A stretch of DNA of 64,000 bases from JAPKYZ01 sp033763835 (lineage in GTDB: Bacteria; Acidobacteriota; Terriglobia; Bryobacterales; Bryobacteraceae), in NCBI GenBank assembly GCA_033763835.1, contig JANRJS010000026.1:1-64000 (forward strand), read 5' to 3'. Made by a program: the position numbers and the translations under genes. Below, in pieces: positions 1 through 7,906 of the stretch (its first letter is position 1; each line of letters begins with the position of its first letter). The notes beneath the pieces are model-generated. The model was not told where the DNA came from. It searched no databases and worked only from the letters and a program-made list of their open reading frames with translations.

Positions 1-546
1 GATTTCGGCGGTCCGATCGGTCTCTCCTACGCGGTGGAGCATCCAGACCGGGTGCGGGGACTCGTCTTGTTCAATACCTGGATGTGGTCGCTTGCGAATT
101 CACAGGCAGCCACCTTGAGCCGGATCTTCGCCAGCCCACTGGGACGCTTCCTGTACCTACGGCTCAACTTCTCGCCACGGATGCTGTTGCCCATGCTGTT
201 TGCCGACAAGTCCAAGCTGACGCCGGAGCTCAAGAGCGCCTACACCGGTGCCTTTTCGAAACCAGCAGACCGGTTCGCCCCCTGGACCTTCGCCAAGGAA
301 CTGCTTAATTCGTCCGAGTGGTACGAGAGCCTATGGAAGCAGCGGGGCAATCTTGCAGCGCTGCCCGTCCTGCTCTTGTGGGGAATGCAGGACAAGGCAT
401 TTCGGACCGATGCGCTCGAACGGTGGCAGCAGGCGTTGCCGCATGCGCGCACCGTGAGCTTTCCCGATTGTGGGCATCTGGTGCAAGAGGAATCACCCGA
501 GAAGGCTATGCATGAAGTCATCGGCTTCCTGAAGTCTCTTGAATAG
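1..546 (+). CDS. alpha/beta hydrolase, haloalkane dehalogenase-like (5' truncated by window)
   Basis: The reading frame is open from base 1 and the start lies outside the window. The first visible residues, DFGGPIGLSYA, look like the nucleophile elbow of an alpha/beta hydrolase with Asp as nucleophile, as in haloalkane dehalogenases and related epoxide hydrolases. Later come the strand and acid motif LLLWGMQDKAF and the catalytic-His motif DCGHLVQEE, followed by a C-terminal helix ending in a TAG stop. The order nucleophile, acid, His and the spacing are normal, so the missing part is only the N-terminal third. The substrate cannot be told from sequence; dehalogenase is the nearest family but halide-binding residues were not verified. 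Confidence 0.8.
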   Translation, partial: DFGGPIGLSYAVEHPDRVRGLVLFNTWMWSLANSQAATLSRIFASPLGRFLYLRLNFSPRMLLPMLFADKSKLTPELKSAYTGAFSKPADRFAPWTFAKELLNSSEWYESLWKQRGNLAALPVLLLWGMQDKAFRTDALERWQQALPHARTVSFPDCGHLVQEESPEKAMHEVIGFLKSLE

Positions 547-603
547 CCGATGACATCAAGCTAAGGGTGGCCGTGCGTTCGATGTCTCGCCTGCGGCTGA
601 GTG

Positions 604-636
604 ACACAATCGTTCAAGAAAGTTGAACCATTGTGT
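604..636. repeat. 14-bp inverted repeat with 5-nt loop
   Basis: Arms 604-617 and 623-636 are reverse complements with a single mismatch, separated by GAAAG. The repeat lies between the convergent ends of the hydrolase (stop 546) and the AbiEi-like gene (stop 648). There is no T-run on either side, so it is not a textbook terminator, although it could form a bidirectional hairpin. It could also be a protein-binding palindrome. Confidence 0.6.
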
Positions 637-647
637 GGATCGAACGG

Positions 648-1202
648 TCACAGCACCGCCTCCAGGTAGGGCCGCATGACCTTCCCGACCCGATTCAGGG
701 CGGCAAACTTCGAGATCAGCTTCAGGTCCGGCTTTTTTGATCGCTCGCGGTATGTCCGTAGTGCTTGGATGGCAAGATCGAGGCCGATCTTGTTTCGGTA
801 CTTGAAGCAATCTGCGATGGACTTCTCAGGGGAGTAGATCCTCACGGCGACGCCGTCAATCGACACGGTTTGGACGCCGGCACTGAAGGATGGCTCCGAG
901 TACCAGAAAGCCCGCAGCGGGATGACACCGAGTTTTGGAATCTGGGCGTGGCCGGGAAGAGCCACATCCACGCTGTGTGGAATATCAGTCGTGAGTCCGT
1001 GGTACGCGAGTGCCGAGATTAGGCAGATGACGGCTCGTGGAATCCGGAGAGCGATAGCAACCAGATCGGGGTTCGTGAGCCCTGGCCTTTCGGCCAGGCG
1101 GTAGAAGCCGCGGGAAACCTGTTCCACTTCGCCGCTGTCCCGGAGGGCGTAAAGCGTCCGAGGATGAATCCCCATGCGGATCGCATCACTCGTTCGCAGC
1201 AT
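648..1202 (-). CDS. AbiEi-family antitoxin-like transcriptional regulator, orphan
   Basis: A 184-residue protein resembling type IV AbiEi antitoxins. It has an N-terminal winged-helix segment (GIHPRTLYALRDSGEVEQVSRGFYRL, broken here as residues ~11-36) and a C-terminal domain with the family-typical 'YSPEKSIADCFKYRNKIG' stretch. AbiEi represses its own promoter and neutralises the AbiEii nucleotidyltransferase toxin, normally encoded directly downstream. Here downstream (below 648) there is only a hairpin and a convergent hydrolase, so no toxin partner. Codons upstream of the ATG (1203-1241) continue to encode family-like sequence (LAKARQLFAHHHG) but contain no ATG, GTG or TTG before an in-frame TAA. 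The true start may therefore be lost or non-canonical. Confidence 0.7.
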   Translation of the reverse strand: MLRTSDAIRMGIHPRTLYALRDSGEVEQVSRGFYRLAERPGLTNPDLVAIALRIPRAVICLISALAYHGLTTDIPHSVDVALPGHAQIPKLGVIPLRAFWYSEPSFSAGVQTVSIDGVAVRIYSPEKSIADCFKYRNKIGLDLAIQALRTYRERSKKPDLKLISKFAALNRVGKVMRPYLEAVL

Positions 1203-1519
1203 TCCATGATGGTGAGCGAACAGCTGGCGCGCCTTCGCGAGTCCGACTTAGAATCAATGAGTTACCGCGCCCCCGACTTGCCTTTTCAGAGACGCCCTGG
1301 GTCGATGGAGCCCGAGAATACTTGTCTGCCGATTATGGCGACTTGGGCCAACAACCACGATTTTGCCCTACGGAGCCAATCCCACCTCGTTGATCGTCAA
1401 GCCTTCCACGCCAACCCCTACGCATAGGAAAAGCCTCTACGAGCTATAGGTCCGTTTGAGGGCGCCCAAATACTAAACTCAAACCGGAACGAAGACCATC
1501 GTTCCAACAAGGAGAAGGT
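1203..1519. other. intergenic region between AbiEi-like gene and katG
   Basis: About 317 bases with no convincing gene. It holds the presumed divergent promoters of the AbiEi-like gene and katG. The only structure I can point to is a perfect 7-bp inverted repeat just upstream of the katG ribosome binding site (reported separately) and the residual AbiEi-like codons at 1203-1241. Confidence 0.5.
1486..1505 (+). promoter_or_regulatory. inverted repeat in katG leader, possible operator
   Basis: GGAACGA and TCGTTCC form perfect 7-bp arms around a 6-nt spacer, ending 14 bases before the katG start codon. Peroxidase genes are commonly controlled by OxyR, PerR or Fur-type regulators binding near the promoter. 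No known consensus is matched well, so an operator role is inference; a leader hairpin is the alternative. Confidence 0.4.
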
Positions 1520-3727
1520 ATGCAGAAAACCCCGAAGTCTTTTTTGGCCGCGTACGCGATGGCCGCGGCGGCGCTAACGGCAAACGCGCAGCAGCCGATG
1601 CCAAACAAATTCTGGTGGCCCGATCAGCTTGACTTGACGCCGCTGCGGCAGAACGCCGCCGAGTCGAACCCGCTCGGCAAGGATTTCAACTACGCTAAGG
1701 CGTTCGCGACGCTCGACTTGAAGGCCGTCAAGCAGGACATCGCGAAGGTCCTCACCACATCGCAAGACTGGTGGCCGGCCGACTATGGCAACTACGGGCC
1801 CTTCTTCATCCGCATGGCGTGGCACAGCGCCGGAACGTACCGCGTTTATGACGGGCGCGGCGGTGCGGACGGGGGTCAACAACGGTTCGACCCGCTCAAT
1901 AGTTGGCCCGACAACGGCAACCTCGACAAGGCGCGGCGATTGCTTTGGCCGGTGAAACAGAAGTACGGCCAGAAGCTTTCCTGGGGCGATCTGATGGTGT
2001 TGGCCGGCAACGTCGCCATGGAGCAGATGGGCTTCAAAACCTTCGGTTTCGCCGGGGGCCGTGCCGACGATTGGGAACCGGAACTCGTGTATTGGGGGCC
2101 GGAGCGGAAATGGCTCGCCGACGAGCGCTATAGCGGCGACCGTAATCTGAAGAAACCGCTCGCGGCGGTTCAGATGGGCTTGATCTACGTCAATCCCGAA
2201 GGCCCGAACGGCAATCCCGACCCGCTGGCGGCGGCGCGCGACATTCGCGAAACCTTCGGCCGGATGGCGATGAACGACGAAGAGACGCTGGCACTAATCG
2301 CGGGCGGACATACGTTCGGTAAGGCGCATGGCGCGCACGATCCCGGCAAGTGCGTAGGAGCCGAACCGGCGGCGGCAGGTGTCGCGCAGCAGGGCTTTGG
2401 CTGGGAAAATCGATGCGGCAAAGGCAACGCAGGCGACACGGTAACCAGCGGTCTCGAAGGCGCTTGGACTTCCACTCCGGCGAAATGGTCCTCGCAGTAT
2501 CTTGAAAACCTGTTCGCGTTCGAGTGGGTGAAGACGAAGAGCCCGGCGGGCGCGACCCAGTGGGTTCCGGCCAACAACCAGGCCGCGAATCTGGTACCCG
2601 ACGCGCACGATCCGGCGAAGCGGCATGCGCCGATCATGTTCACGACCGACCTCGCCTTGAAGGCCGACCCCGCCTATCGCAAGATTGCGATGCGCTTTCG
2701 CGAAAATCCCGAGGAGTTTCGCCTAGCGTTCGCCAAAGCGTGGTTTAAGCTAACGCACCGCGACCTCGGTCCCCGTTTCCGTTACGTTGGCTCGGAAGTT
2801 CCCAGCGAAGAACTGATTTGGCAGGATCCGCTGCCGAAGGCGGACTACGCGCAGATCGACGCGAAGGATATCGCGCAGCTGAAGTCGAAGATTCTCGCCG
2901 CCGGGCCGACGGTGCCCGAACTCGTCCGGACCGCTTGGGCGTCCGCCGCTTCGTTCCGCGGGTCCGATATGCGCGGCGGAGCGAACGGGGCGCGAGTTCG
3001 TCTGGCGCCGCAGAAGGATTGGGAAGCGAATAATCCCGCCGAGTTGGCGAAGGTGCTCGCGAGCCTGGAAGGCGTCCAACGAAGCTTCAACGGCACGGCG
3101 GGCAAGAAGAAAGTTTCGATGGCCGATCTCATCGTGCTGGGCGGCGTCGCGGCGGTCGAAAAGGCCGCGAAGGACGCTGGATACACCGTGAAGGTGCCGT
3201 TCTCGCCCGGGCGCGTCGATGCCACCCAATCGCAAACCGACGCCGCGTCTTTCGCCGCGATGGAGCCCGCCGCCGACGGTTTCCGCAACTACTACAAGCC
3301 GGGCCACACGGTATCGCCGGCTGAGGCGCTGATCGATCGGGCGAGTTTGCTGACCCTGACCGTTCCCGAAACGGCGGTCTTGATCGGCGGCCTGCGCGCG
3401 CTCAATGCGAACACCGGCGGTGCGGCCCACGGCGTGTTCACGGACCGGCCGGGTACGCTCGGCAACGACTTCTTTGTCAATCTCCTCGACATGTCCACTA
3501 AGTGGACGAAGTCGGCCAAGTCGGAGGGGATCTACGAAGGTGTGGACCGCAAGACGGGAAAGGCGAAGTGGACGGCGACGCCGGTGGATCTGCTGTTCGG
3601 ATCGAACGGGGAGTTGCGCGCCGTCGCCGAAGTATACGCCTCGAGCGACGGGAAGGAGAAGTTCGTCCAGGACTTTGCGAAGGCGTGGGCGAAGGTGATG
3701 GATCTCGACCGGTTCGACTTGCGGTAG
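1520..3727 (+). CDS. katG: catalase-peroxidase KatG, exported form
   Basis: A 735-residue bifunctional haem catalase-peroxidase that destroys hydrogen peroxide. The distal active site is visible as RMAWHSAGTYR (Arg98, Trp101, His102). The GLIYVNPEGPNG and RMAMNDEET segments supply the Tyr and Met that form the Met-Tyr-Trp crosslink with Trp101, and GGHTFGKAHG holds the proximal haem His. Both N- and C-terminal peroxidase-like halves are present. Unlike most KatG proteins it begins with a Sec-type signal peptide (residues 1-23, cleavage near ANAQQ), so it should act in the periplasm like KatP. An AAGGAG ribosome binding site at 1509-1514 supports the start. It is apparently monocistronic. Confidence 0.97.
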   Translation: MQKTPKSFLAAYAMAAAALTANAQQPMPNKFWWPDQLDLTPLRQNAAESNPLGKDFNYAKAFATLDLKAVKQDIAKVLTTSQDWWPADYGNYGPFFIRMAWHSAGTYRVYDGRGGADGGQQRFDPLNSWPDNGNLDKARRLLWPVKQKYGQKLSWGDLMVLAGNVAMEQMGFKTFGFAGGRADDWEPELVYWGPERKWLADERYSGDRNLKKPLAAVQMGLIYVNPEGPNGNPDPLAAARDIRETFGRMAMNDEETLALIAGGHTFGKAHGAHDPGKCVGAEPAAAGVAQQGFGWENRCGKGNAGDTVTSGLEGAWTSTPAKWSSQYLENLFAFEWVKTKSPAGATQWVPANNQAANLVPDAHDPAKRHAPIMFTTDLALKADPAYRKIAMRFRENPEEFRLAFAKAWFKLTHRDLGPRFRYVGSEVPSEELIWQDPLPKADYAQIDAKDIAQLKSKILAAGPTVPELVRTAWASAASFRGSDMRGGANGARVRLAPQKDWEANNPAELAKVLASLEGVQRSFNGTAGKKKVSMADLIVLGGVAAVEKAAKDAGYTVKVPFSPGRVDATQSQTDAASFAAMEPAADGFRNYYKPGHTVSPAEALIDRASLLTLTVPETAVLIGGLRALNANTGGAAHGVFTDRPGTLGNDFFVNLLDMSTKWTKSAKSEGIYEGVDRKTGKAKWTATPVDLLFGSNGELRAVAEVYASSDGKEKFVQDFAKAWAKVMDLDRFDLR

Positions 3728-3962
3728 GCGAAGGGTAGCTCGGGTGGCTGGCTCCTTCGCCGCAGTTGGTGTAGTTTTGGGGCAAAGGAGCCGTCACCAC
3801 GATGATTTCCCGGCCGCTCTCCGTCAAGAACAGCGTTCTGTAGGCGTGGCCAACGTATCAGTCCTGCCGATCGACTTCATTCGGGCTCCGGGTGACTCGG
3901 GTACTGACCGACCGCCGCAGCCCTTGCGGGAAGGCCACGAGGTGTTGTATCTTCGCCTTATA

Positions 3963-3979
3963 TTCGCCATTGCGGCGAA
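3963..3979 (+). promoter_or_regulatory. short inverted repeat before Y-family polymerase start
   Basis: TTCGCC, five bases, GGCGAA, ending six bases before the chosen ATG of the polymerase gene. Y-family polymerases are often SOS-controlled, so a LexA-type operator is conceivable, but the sequence does not match a known LexA consensus. The rest of 3728-3984 shows nothing I can identify. Confidence 0.25.
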
Positions 3980-3984
3980 CGGCC

Positions 3985-5238
3985 ATGGATCGCGCGCAAC
4001 GCCTGAAAACCCTCTATCTCGACTTCGATAGCTTTTTCGCATCGGTCATGCAGCAGGCGTTTCCACCGCTGCGGAATAAGCCCGTGGGTGTGATTCCGTT
4101 CGATACGAAAGCGGCGAGCCGAACGACGCTGATCGCGTCTTCGAAGCAAGCGAAAGCCTACGGCGTGCGGAGCGTCATGCCCGTCCCCGAAGCGCGGCGG
4201 GTGTGTCCGCAACTCGTACTGGTGCCGCAGCGACCGGACCTGGTTCGCCGCGCGCACCTGACCCTGCTCAATGAGATCGAATGCGAAATTCCGATCGATG
4301 CCGTGAAGTCGATCGACGAGTTTACTTGCACGCTCGATCCGGCGGCCGCCGAAGATCCATACGCCTTGGCCCGGCGGATTCAGGAACGCCTGCGGAAGAA
4401 TATCGGCGACCAGATCACCTGCAGCATCGGTTTCGCCGCGAACCGGCTGCTGGCGAAGATGGCCTGCAAGGTCAACAAGCCGAACGGCGTTACGGTCTGG
4501 CATCCCGATGCGATGCCCGCGCCTTTGCTGGCCCTGCCCCTTTCGGCCATCCCCGGCGTCGGCAGCCGGATGGAGTCGCGGCTCGCGCGCCTGGGTATTA
4601 CGGCGATGCCTTCGCTGTACGAGCAATCGCCAAGCCGGTTACGGGCCGCTTGGGGAAACGTGACTGGCGAGCGTCTTTGGTATGCGCTCCACGGGTACAC
4701 CTTGCAGGCGGAACCGACCCGGCGCGCCATGTACGGCCACGGCCGGGTACTCCCCCCGGATTGGCGCACGATCCCGAAAGCCCGCGAATGCTCGCGGCTC
4801 CTCCTCGTCAAGGCGGCACGCCGGATGCGCCGCGACGGATTTTCGGCCCGCCGCCTCTCTTTATGGCTGCACGGCTTCGAGGGCGGATGGGGCGTGGATT
4901 GTGCGCTCGCCAGCGTCCATGACGACCAGGCGTGCTTATCCGGGCTCGATACGCTGTGGAACCGCGCCAGACAAGCCTTGCCGGAGAACTACCGCATCGT
5001 CCGCTGCGGCATCGTGCTGGGGGACCTCACGCCGCTCGGCGTCCGGCAAATCGGTCTGTTCGAGCGGGACGACCGGACGCGCCAGAAATGGGAGCGCGTG
5101 ACTGCGGTGATGGACTCGTTGAACCTGTCTCACGGCAGGCGCGTGGTGACCTTGGGGACTTGGACGCCTCCGCCGGGCGGATACGCCGGGGGCAAGATCG
5201 CTTACACTCGAATCCCGTCGGCGGAGGACTTTCTATGA
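3985..5238 (+). CDS. Y-family (DinB/UmuC superfamily) translesion DNA polymerase
   Basis: A 417-residue error-prone polymerase that copies past DNA lesions. The catalytic carboxylates are visible: YLDFDSFFASV (Asp13, with Phe18 in the steric-gate position) and KSIDEF (Asp111-Glu112). The palm/fingers domain is followed by a helix-hairpin-helix thumb (SAIPGVGSRMESRLARLGI) and a little-finger domain ending in an IAYTRIPSAEDF segment. I chose the internal ATG at 3985 because homology begins right after it; the frame is open upstream to a GTG at 3892. Its stop overlaps the start of the zinc-ribbon gene by four bases (ATGA), so the two are translationally coupled. It is not classic DinB: the sequence around the second acidic motif differs, and no clear C-terminal clamp-binding motif is seen. 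Confidence 0.88.
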   Translation: MDRAQRLKTLYLDFDSFFASVMQQAFPPLRNKPVGVIPFDTKAASRTTLIASSKQAKAYGVRSVMPVPEARRVCPQLVLVPQRPDLVRRAHLTLLNEIECEIPIDAVKSIDEFTCTLDPAAAEDPYALARRIQERLRKNIGDQITCSIGFAANRLLAKMACKVNKPNGVTVWHPDAMPAPLLALPLSAIPGVGSRMESRLARLGITAMPSLYEQSPSRLRAAWGNVTGERLWYALHGYTLQAEPTRRAMYGHGRVLPPDWRTIPKARECSRLLLVKAARRMRRDGFSARRLSLWLHGFEGGWGVDCALASVHDDQACLSGLDTLWNRARQALPENYRIVRCGIVLGDLTPLGVRQIGLFERDDRTRQKWERVTAVMDSLNLSHGRRVVTLGTWTPPPGGYAGGKIAYTRIPSAEDFL

Positions 5239-5489
5239 GTTGGTTAGACGACACCCGGCTTCGCGACCTCGACGACAGTAGCTTGATCGAGGCGACCTGT
5301 CTCCGGTGCGGGCACGCCTGGGTCCAGACTCCCGTGCAGGTGCTGCTGAAGGTCGACCATCGCAACGTGACGATGGCGGAGGTCGCAAAACACCTGGGAT
5401 GCCGACGCTACAAATGCTCGCATGCGGGTGTGCGGCTCAACGTGATCCGGCGGCACGAGACTAGCGCTTTCGTCGGCGGACAGCCTTAA
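5235..5489 (+). CDS. small zinc-ribbon protein coupled to Y-family polymerase
   Basis: An 84-residue protein with CLRCGHAW near residue 22 and a second pair of cysteines (GCRRYKCSHAG) near residue 60, a spacing typical of a zinc-binding ribbon or treble-clef fold. Its ATG overlaps the polymerase stop codon and is preceded by GGAGG at 5223-5227, seven bases away, which fixes the start. No enzyme motif is visible. Coupling to the polymerase suggests an accessory or DNA-binding partner in translesion synthesis, but that is inference from position only. Confidence 0.75.
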   Translation: MSWLDDTRLRDLDDSSLIEATCLRCGHAWVQTPVQVLLKVDHRNVTMAEVAKHLGCRRYKCSHAGVRLNVIRRHETSAFVGGQP

Positions 5490-5528
5490 GGCTATGCTCC
5501 TTAAAGCTAAACTGGAGCCTGCCCACTC

Positions 5529-6689
5529 ATGCCAGCCGCCACCGACAAGTACCGCCAATTGATCGAAAAGATGTTCGCGCTGGCGGACATACGGATCGAC
5601 GGACCGCGACCGTTCGACGTACGGGTGAACAATCCGGCGTTTTACCGCCGGATCATTCGCGACGGGCAGTTGGGCTTGGGCGAAGCCTACATGGACGGGT
5701 GGTGGGATTGCGACGCGCTCGACGAAATGACGTCGAGATTCATTCAAGCGAATCTTCACAAAGAGACCGTTAAATCGTTCAAGGCGCTGCTCTACTTTCT
5801 CGAAGTCCGCCTGAGCGGATTGGGTAAGGCTTCGAAGGCCTTCGAAGTGGGTGAGGCGCATTACGATCTGGGGAACGACCTGTTCCGAATCATGCTCGAC
5901 CCGCTCATGGTCTATAGTTGCGCCTACTGGAACAATGCGGCGACCCTGGAGGAAGCGCAGATCGCCAAACTCGATTTGATCTGCCGGAAGATTGCCTTGA
6001 AGCCCGGTATGAAGGTGCTCGAAATCGGCTGCGGCTGGGGCGGCTGGGCGAAATACTCGGCGGAGAAATACGGTGTCGAGGTAGTCGGACTCACCGTCTC
6101 GAAGGAGCAGGCGGCGCTGGCTCGCGAACGGTGCGCCGGGCTGCCCGTCGAGATCCAGTTACAGGATTATCGCGACGCGCAGGGCAAGTACGACCGGATC
6201 GTCTCGATCGCGATGTTCGAAGCCGTCGGTCACAAGTACTACCGGACTTTCATGGAAGTGGCGGAGCGTTGCCTGAAGGACGACGGACTGTTCTTCTTGC
6301 ACTCGATCGTCGGCAACGAACCGGTGGGCGCGGCCGAGGCTCCGTGGCTCAACAAGTACATCTTTCCGAACGGCGAGCTTCCGTCGCTGGCGCAAATCAT
6401 GACGGCGGCGGAGGGGCTGTTCGTAGTCGAAGGGGCGCATCATTTTGCGAACGACTACGACCGGACGCTCGCCGCCTGGCAGGAGAACTTCCGGCGCAAC
6501 TGGCCCCAAATCTCGGATAAGTACGACCAACGCTTTTACCGTATGTGGGAGTTGTATCTGGCTATGGCGCGCGGGATCTTCCAGGCGCGGATCGCGCACA
6601 TCTGGCACATTGTCTTCTCGAAGAACGGGCTCGCGCGGAATCGGCGGCCCGAGATGGACGCGATGTTCGCGGCGCACGACGCCCGCTAG
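5529..6689 (+). CDS. cfa: cyclopropane-fatty-acyl-phospholipid synthase
   Basis: A 386-residue SAM-dependent enzyme that methylenates double bonds of membrane phospholipid acyl chains. It has the N-terminal lipid-binding domain (GLGEAYMDGWWDCDAL) and the SAM-binding motif VLEIGCGWGGWA. Active-site and bicarbonate-binding residues correspond to those of E. coli Cfa: Cys in YSCAYW, Glu in MFEAVGHKYY, His in FFLHSIVG and Tyr in NDYDRTLAAW. Length matches the family (E. coli 382). The C-terminal Cys of E. coli is replaced by Ala here (LAMARGIFQAR), which is common. The gene ends convergently with the beta-barrel gene, overlapping by four bases. It could use the unsaturated lipids made by the neighbouring cluster, but it is on the other strand. 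Confidence 0.95.
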   Translation: MPAATDKYRQLIEKMFALADIRIDGPRPFDVRVNNPAFYRRIIRDGQLGLGEAYMDGWWDCDALDEMTSRFIQANLHKETVKSFKALLYFLEVRLSGLGKASKAFEVGEAHYDLGNDLFRIMLDPLMVYSCAYWNNAATLEEAQIAKLDLICRKIALKPGMKVLEIGCGWGGWAKYSAEKYGVEVVGLTVSKEQAALARERCAGLPVEIQLQDYRDAQGKYDRIVSIAMFEAVGHKYYRTFMEVAERCLKDDGLFFLHSIVGNEPVGAAEAPWLNKYIFPNGELPSLAQIMTAAEGLFVVEGAHHFANDYDRTLAAWQENFRRNWPQISDKYDQRFYRMWELYLAMARGIFQARIAHIWHIVFSKNGLARNRRPEMDAMFAAHDAR

Positions 6690-7903
6690 AAGCTATAGCG
6701 CAGCGCGAGCGAGAAATACGAGTTGCGCCGGAACTGCCCGAGAAAATCCGCCGGATCGCCGCGCAGCCAAACGAAGCCCGGCGAGATTCGCCAGTGTCCG
6801 CCGATCGCCTGCGAAAATTCAATCCGCGTGAAGGATCCGTTGCGGCGAACCGCGGTGTCGAACGTCAGGCTTCGGTTCACGTCGATCGTCCAGAAGATAC
6901 GGCCGATGACGGAGCCTGCCAACCCGCGATCCGGAGCGAACTGCGGCGAGGCGGGGTTGGCGCTGGTGATGACGCTGCCCGCATAACCGGCGGCAAGCGA
7001 AACTTCCTTCACTTGACGCTCCGCCTGGATCGCGTAAAGCCAGAACTCTTCCGCCCCCTGTGTTTTGGTGGTGAAGTATCCGGCCTCGCCCTTGAGCGTG
7101 ACCCACGGGGCTTGCCACGCGGCATCCGCGCCGTACATTTCCATCGTGGGGTAAAAGCGGCGGATGGCCACGGGGTCGGTGGGCCGGGGGACCGCTTCGA
7201 ACAAAGGCAAATTCGCGCGGCCCCGAAAATACGACAAGGAATAATCGAGCGGTCCAGTGGTGCGATTCCAGCGCGCGCCGAACTGCGCGCCGCCGGGATA
7301 GCGCGCGCCAGCGTCCCCAAACGAGATTCCGGCGGACGCCCCGGGCAGCACCGTCCAACGCTGGTCGAGCAGCGGTGTCCGGCTAGGCACGAACCACGGC
7401 TGATAAATCAAATCGAGCGTATCGTGCGCTCCGGCGATCGTCAGCCGAGCGGCGGGCACGGCCAGGAAATCGGAGTCGACCACGCTCGAAAGGTAATCGC
7501 GCGGCGCGAAGCGGTCCGTGATCGGCAGGGCGTCGGTCTTTCCCCATCGGATCAACTGCCGCCCGACTTCGAAGGTTACGGGACCCTTGCTCAACTGCAC
7601 GCTCCACAGACGGGCGTTGAGCGCGGGCCGGGCGATGCGGCGGTCGTCCAGCGAGATTCGCGACTGCCGGTCCACTTGCCGGTGCGTGTCGGCGCGCGCG
7701 TCGAACGAGACGTTCAAGCGTAGCCACGGCGCGGGCCGGTAGGCGCTCTCCCAACGGACCGTCATTTGATCGACCGCTTGTGCGCGATCGTTCGGCGCGG
7801 ATTGCGGGAACACCTGCAGGCGATTCTCGACGAAGCCGCGTTGCTCGAACGTTTGCGCTTGAGACGCGATGGCCGCCACCGCAACTACGCTAAGGCGAAA
7901 CAT
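6686..7903 (-). CDS. outer-membrane beta-barrel protein, last gene of lipid cluster
   Basis: A 405-residue protein with a short signal peptide (residues 1-17, ending SQAQ) and alternating amphipathic strands throughout, finishing with the aromatic C-terminal strand SYFSLALRYSF typical of BAM-inserted barrels. It resembles DUF1302/alginate-export-type porins that sit beside LolA-like proteins and exporters. It starts three bases after the stop of the LolA-like gene and is the eighth gene of the tightly packed minus-strand operon, so an outer-membrane exit or receptor role for the cluster's lipid product is likely. No substrate-specific motif is visible. Confidence 0.75.
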   Translation of the reverse strand: MFRLSVVAVAAIASQAQTFEQRGFVENRLQVFPQSAPNDRAQAVDQMTVRWESAYRPAPWLRLNVSFDARADTHRQVDRQSRISLDDRRIARPALNARLWSVQLSKGPVTFEVGRQLIRWGKTDALPITDRFAPRDYLSSVVDSDFLAVPAARLTIAGAHDTLDLIYQPWFVPSRTPLLDQRWTVLPGASAGISFGDAGARYPGGAQFGARWNRTTGPLDYSLSYFRGRANLPLFEAVPRPTDPVAIRRFYPTMEMYGADAAWQAPWVTLKGEAGYFTTKTQGAEEFWLYAIQAERQVKEVSLAAGYAGSVITSANPASPQFAPDRGLAGSVIGRIFWTIDVNRSLTFDTAVRRNGSFTRIEFSQAIGGHWRISPGFVWLRGDPADFLGQFRRNSYFSLALRYSF

Positions 7904-7906
7904 CCG

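Noticed and set aside
1164..1427. 87-codon plus-strand frame upstream of katG
   Set aside because: Partly antisense to the AbiEi-like gene, no motif or ribosome binding site; treated as intergenic.
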